This document shows positions 63,560-64,000 of a stretch of DNA of 64,000 bases, one piece after another. The DNA is from Enterobacter huaxiensis (GTDB lineage: Bacteria > Pseudomonadota > Gammaproteobacteria > Enterobacterales > Enterobacteriaceae). The DNA lies in contig NZ_CP043342.1 in NCBI RefSeq assembly GCF_003594935.2, forward strand, positions 496,001 to 560,000, written 5' to 3'. Both the position numbers and the translations under genes were made by a program. A model generated the notes under the pieces. The model made no database searches, was not told the origin of the DNA, and saw only the letters and a list, made by a program, of their open reading frames with translations. The stretch's first letter is position 1; each line of letters begins with the position of its first letter.

Positions 63560-64000
63560 ATGAAACTATTCGCCCAGGACTCGCATCTCGATCTCTCGCA
63601 TCCTCATGTGATGGGGATCCTGAATGTTACCCCTGACTCCTTCTCCGACGGCGGCACGCATAACACGCTTATCGAAGCGGTAAAGCACGCAAATTTAATG
63701 ATCAATGCGGGTGCCACCATCATTGACGTCGGCGGTGAATCGACGCGCCCAGGTGCGGCGGATGTTTCTGTGGAAGAAGAGCTGGCACGCGTGGTGCCGG
63801 TAGTTGAAGCTATTGCACAGCGTTTCGAAGTGTGGATTTCTGTTGATACCTCCAAGCCTGAAGTCATTCGTGAAGTAGCGAGAGTGGGCGCTCACATTAT
63901 TAATGATATCCGCTCGCTGACCGAGCCAGGTGCGATAGAGGCGGCAGCGGAAACCGGCCTGCCGGTTTGTCTGATGCACATGCAGGGCCAGCCGAAAACG
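63560..64000 (+). CDS. folP: Dihydropteroate synthase (5' part, cut by window end)
   Basis: Joins p-aminobenzoate to the pterin diphosphate in folate synthesis; it is the sulfonamide target. 147 codons are visible, from MKLFAQDSHLDLSH. The N-terminal pterin-binding signature MGILNVTPDSFSDGG and the second motif DVGGESTRPGA are intact; the sequence runs off the window without a stop. It follows ftsH as in E. coli. Confidence 0.97.
   Translation, partial: MKLFAQDSHLDLSHPHVMGILNVTPDSFSDGGTHNTLIEAVKHANLMINAGATIIDVGGESTRPGAADVSVEEELARVVPVVEAIAQRFEVWISVDTSKPEVIREVARVGAHIINDIRSLTEPGAIEAAAETGLPVCLMHMQGQPKT

Overview
The window is chromosomal DNA of an enterobacterium. Almost every protein is a near full-length match in sequence and length to a known Escherichia coli protein, but several differences point away from E. 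coli itself and toward the Enterobacter / Lelliottia / Leclercia / Klebsiella side of the family. These are a one-chain dihydroxyacetone kinase, a PmrAB-like pair behind dacB, and REP elements of the GCCGGGTGGCG...CTTACCCGGC type. No prophage, insertion sequence, CRISPR array, tRNA or rRNA gene was seen.

Layout. 1-9.1 kb: argR facing away from mdh, then degS and degQ, zapG, zapE, the ribosomal operon rplM-rpsI and the stringent-starvation pair sspA-sspB. 9.2-14.6 kb: the sialic acid regulon nanR, nanA-nanT-nanE-nanK-nanQ, with a three-repeat NanR operator. 14.6-20.6 kb: glutamate synthase gltB-gltD, with a long upstream region holding a short leader ORF, a CRP-type site and a palindrome. 21.2-34.6 kb: yhcC, then yjgR, dhaK, ahr, yjgM, valS, holC, pepA, lptF and lptG. 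34.7-37.2 kb: arcB with the small RNA ArcZ on the opposite strand over its 3' end. 37.3-46.7 kb: elbB-mtgA, the rpoN-hpf-ptsN-rapZ-npr group, and the LPS genes yrbG-kdsD-kdsC-lptC-lptA-lptB. 46.9-52.0 kb: mlaFEDCB, ibaG, murA and sfsB. 52.2-64 kb: ispB, rplU-rpmA-yhbE-obgE, the group dacB-pmrA-like-pmrB-like, greA with its GraL-type leader, yhbY, rlmE, ftsH, and a folP cut by the window end.

How the genes work together. Envelope building dominates: LptA, B, C, F and G (LPS transport), KdsC and KdsD (Kdo synthesis), the Mla lipid-transport system, MurA, MtgA and DacB (peptidoglycan), IspB, and the quality-control proteases DegS, DegQ and FtsH. The nitrogen-PTS genes (ptsN, npr) sit with rapZ, the adaptor for GlmZ, which links amino-sugar supply to wall and LPS synthesis. 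Central metabolism and redox control are represented by mdh, gltBD, arcB and ArcZ.

The most unusual point is large-scale order. In E. coli K-12, as I recall it, yhcC is directly followed by arcB, and the yjgR / ahr / yjgM / valS / holC / pepA / lptFG genes lie together about a quarter of the chromosome away. Here that block of about 12.5 kb sits between yhcC and arcB, in an order that looks circularly permuted relative to E. coli. It also carries a kinase gene that K-12 lacks. Other points worth checking are the conserved mini-ORF upstream of gltB, the two-component pair placed 2 nt behind dacB, a near-consensus ArcA box upstream of mdh, and overlapping sigma-70 / sigma-E promoters at greA.
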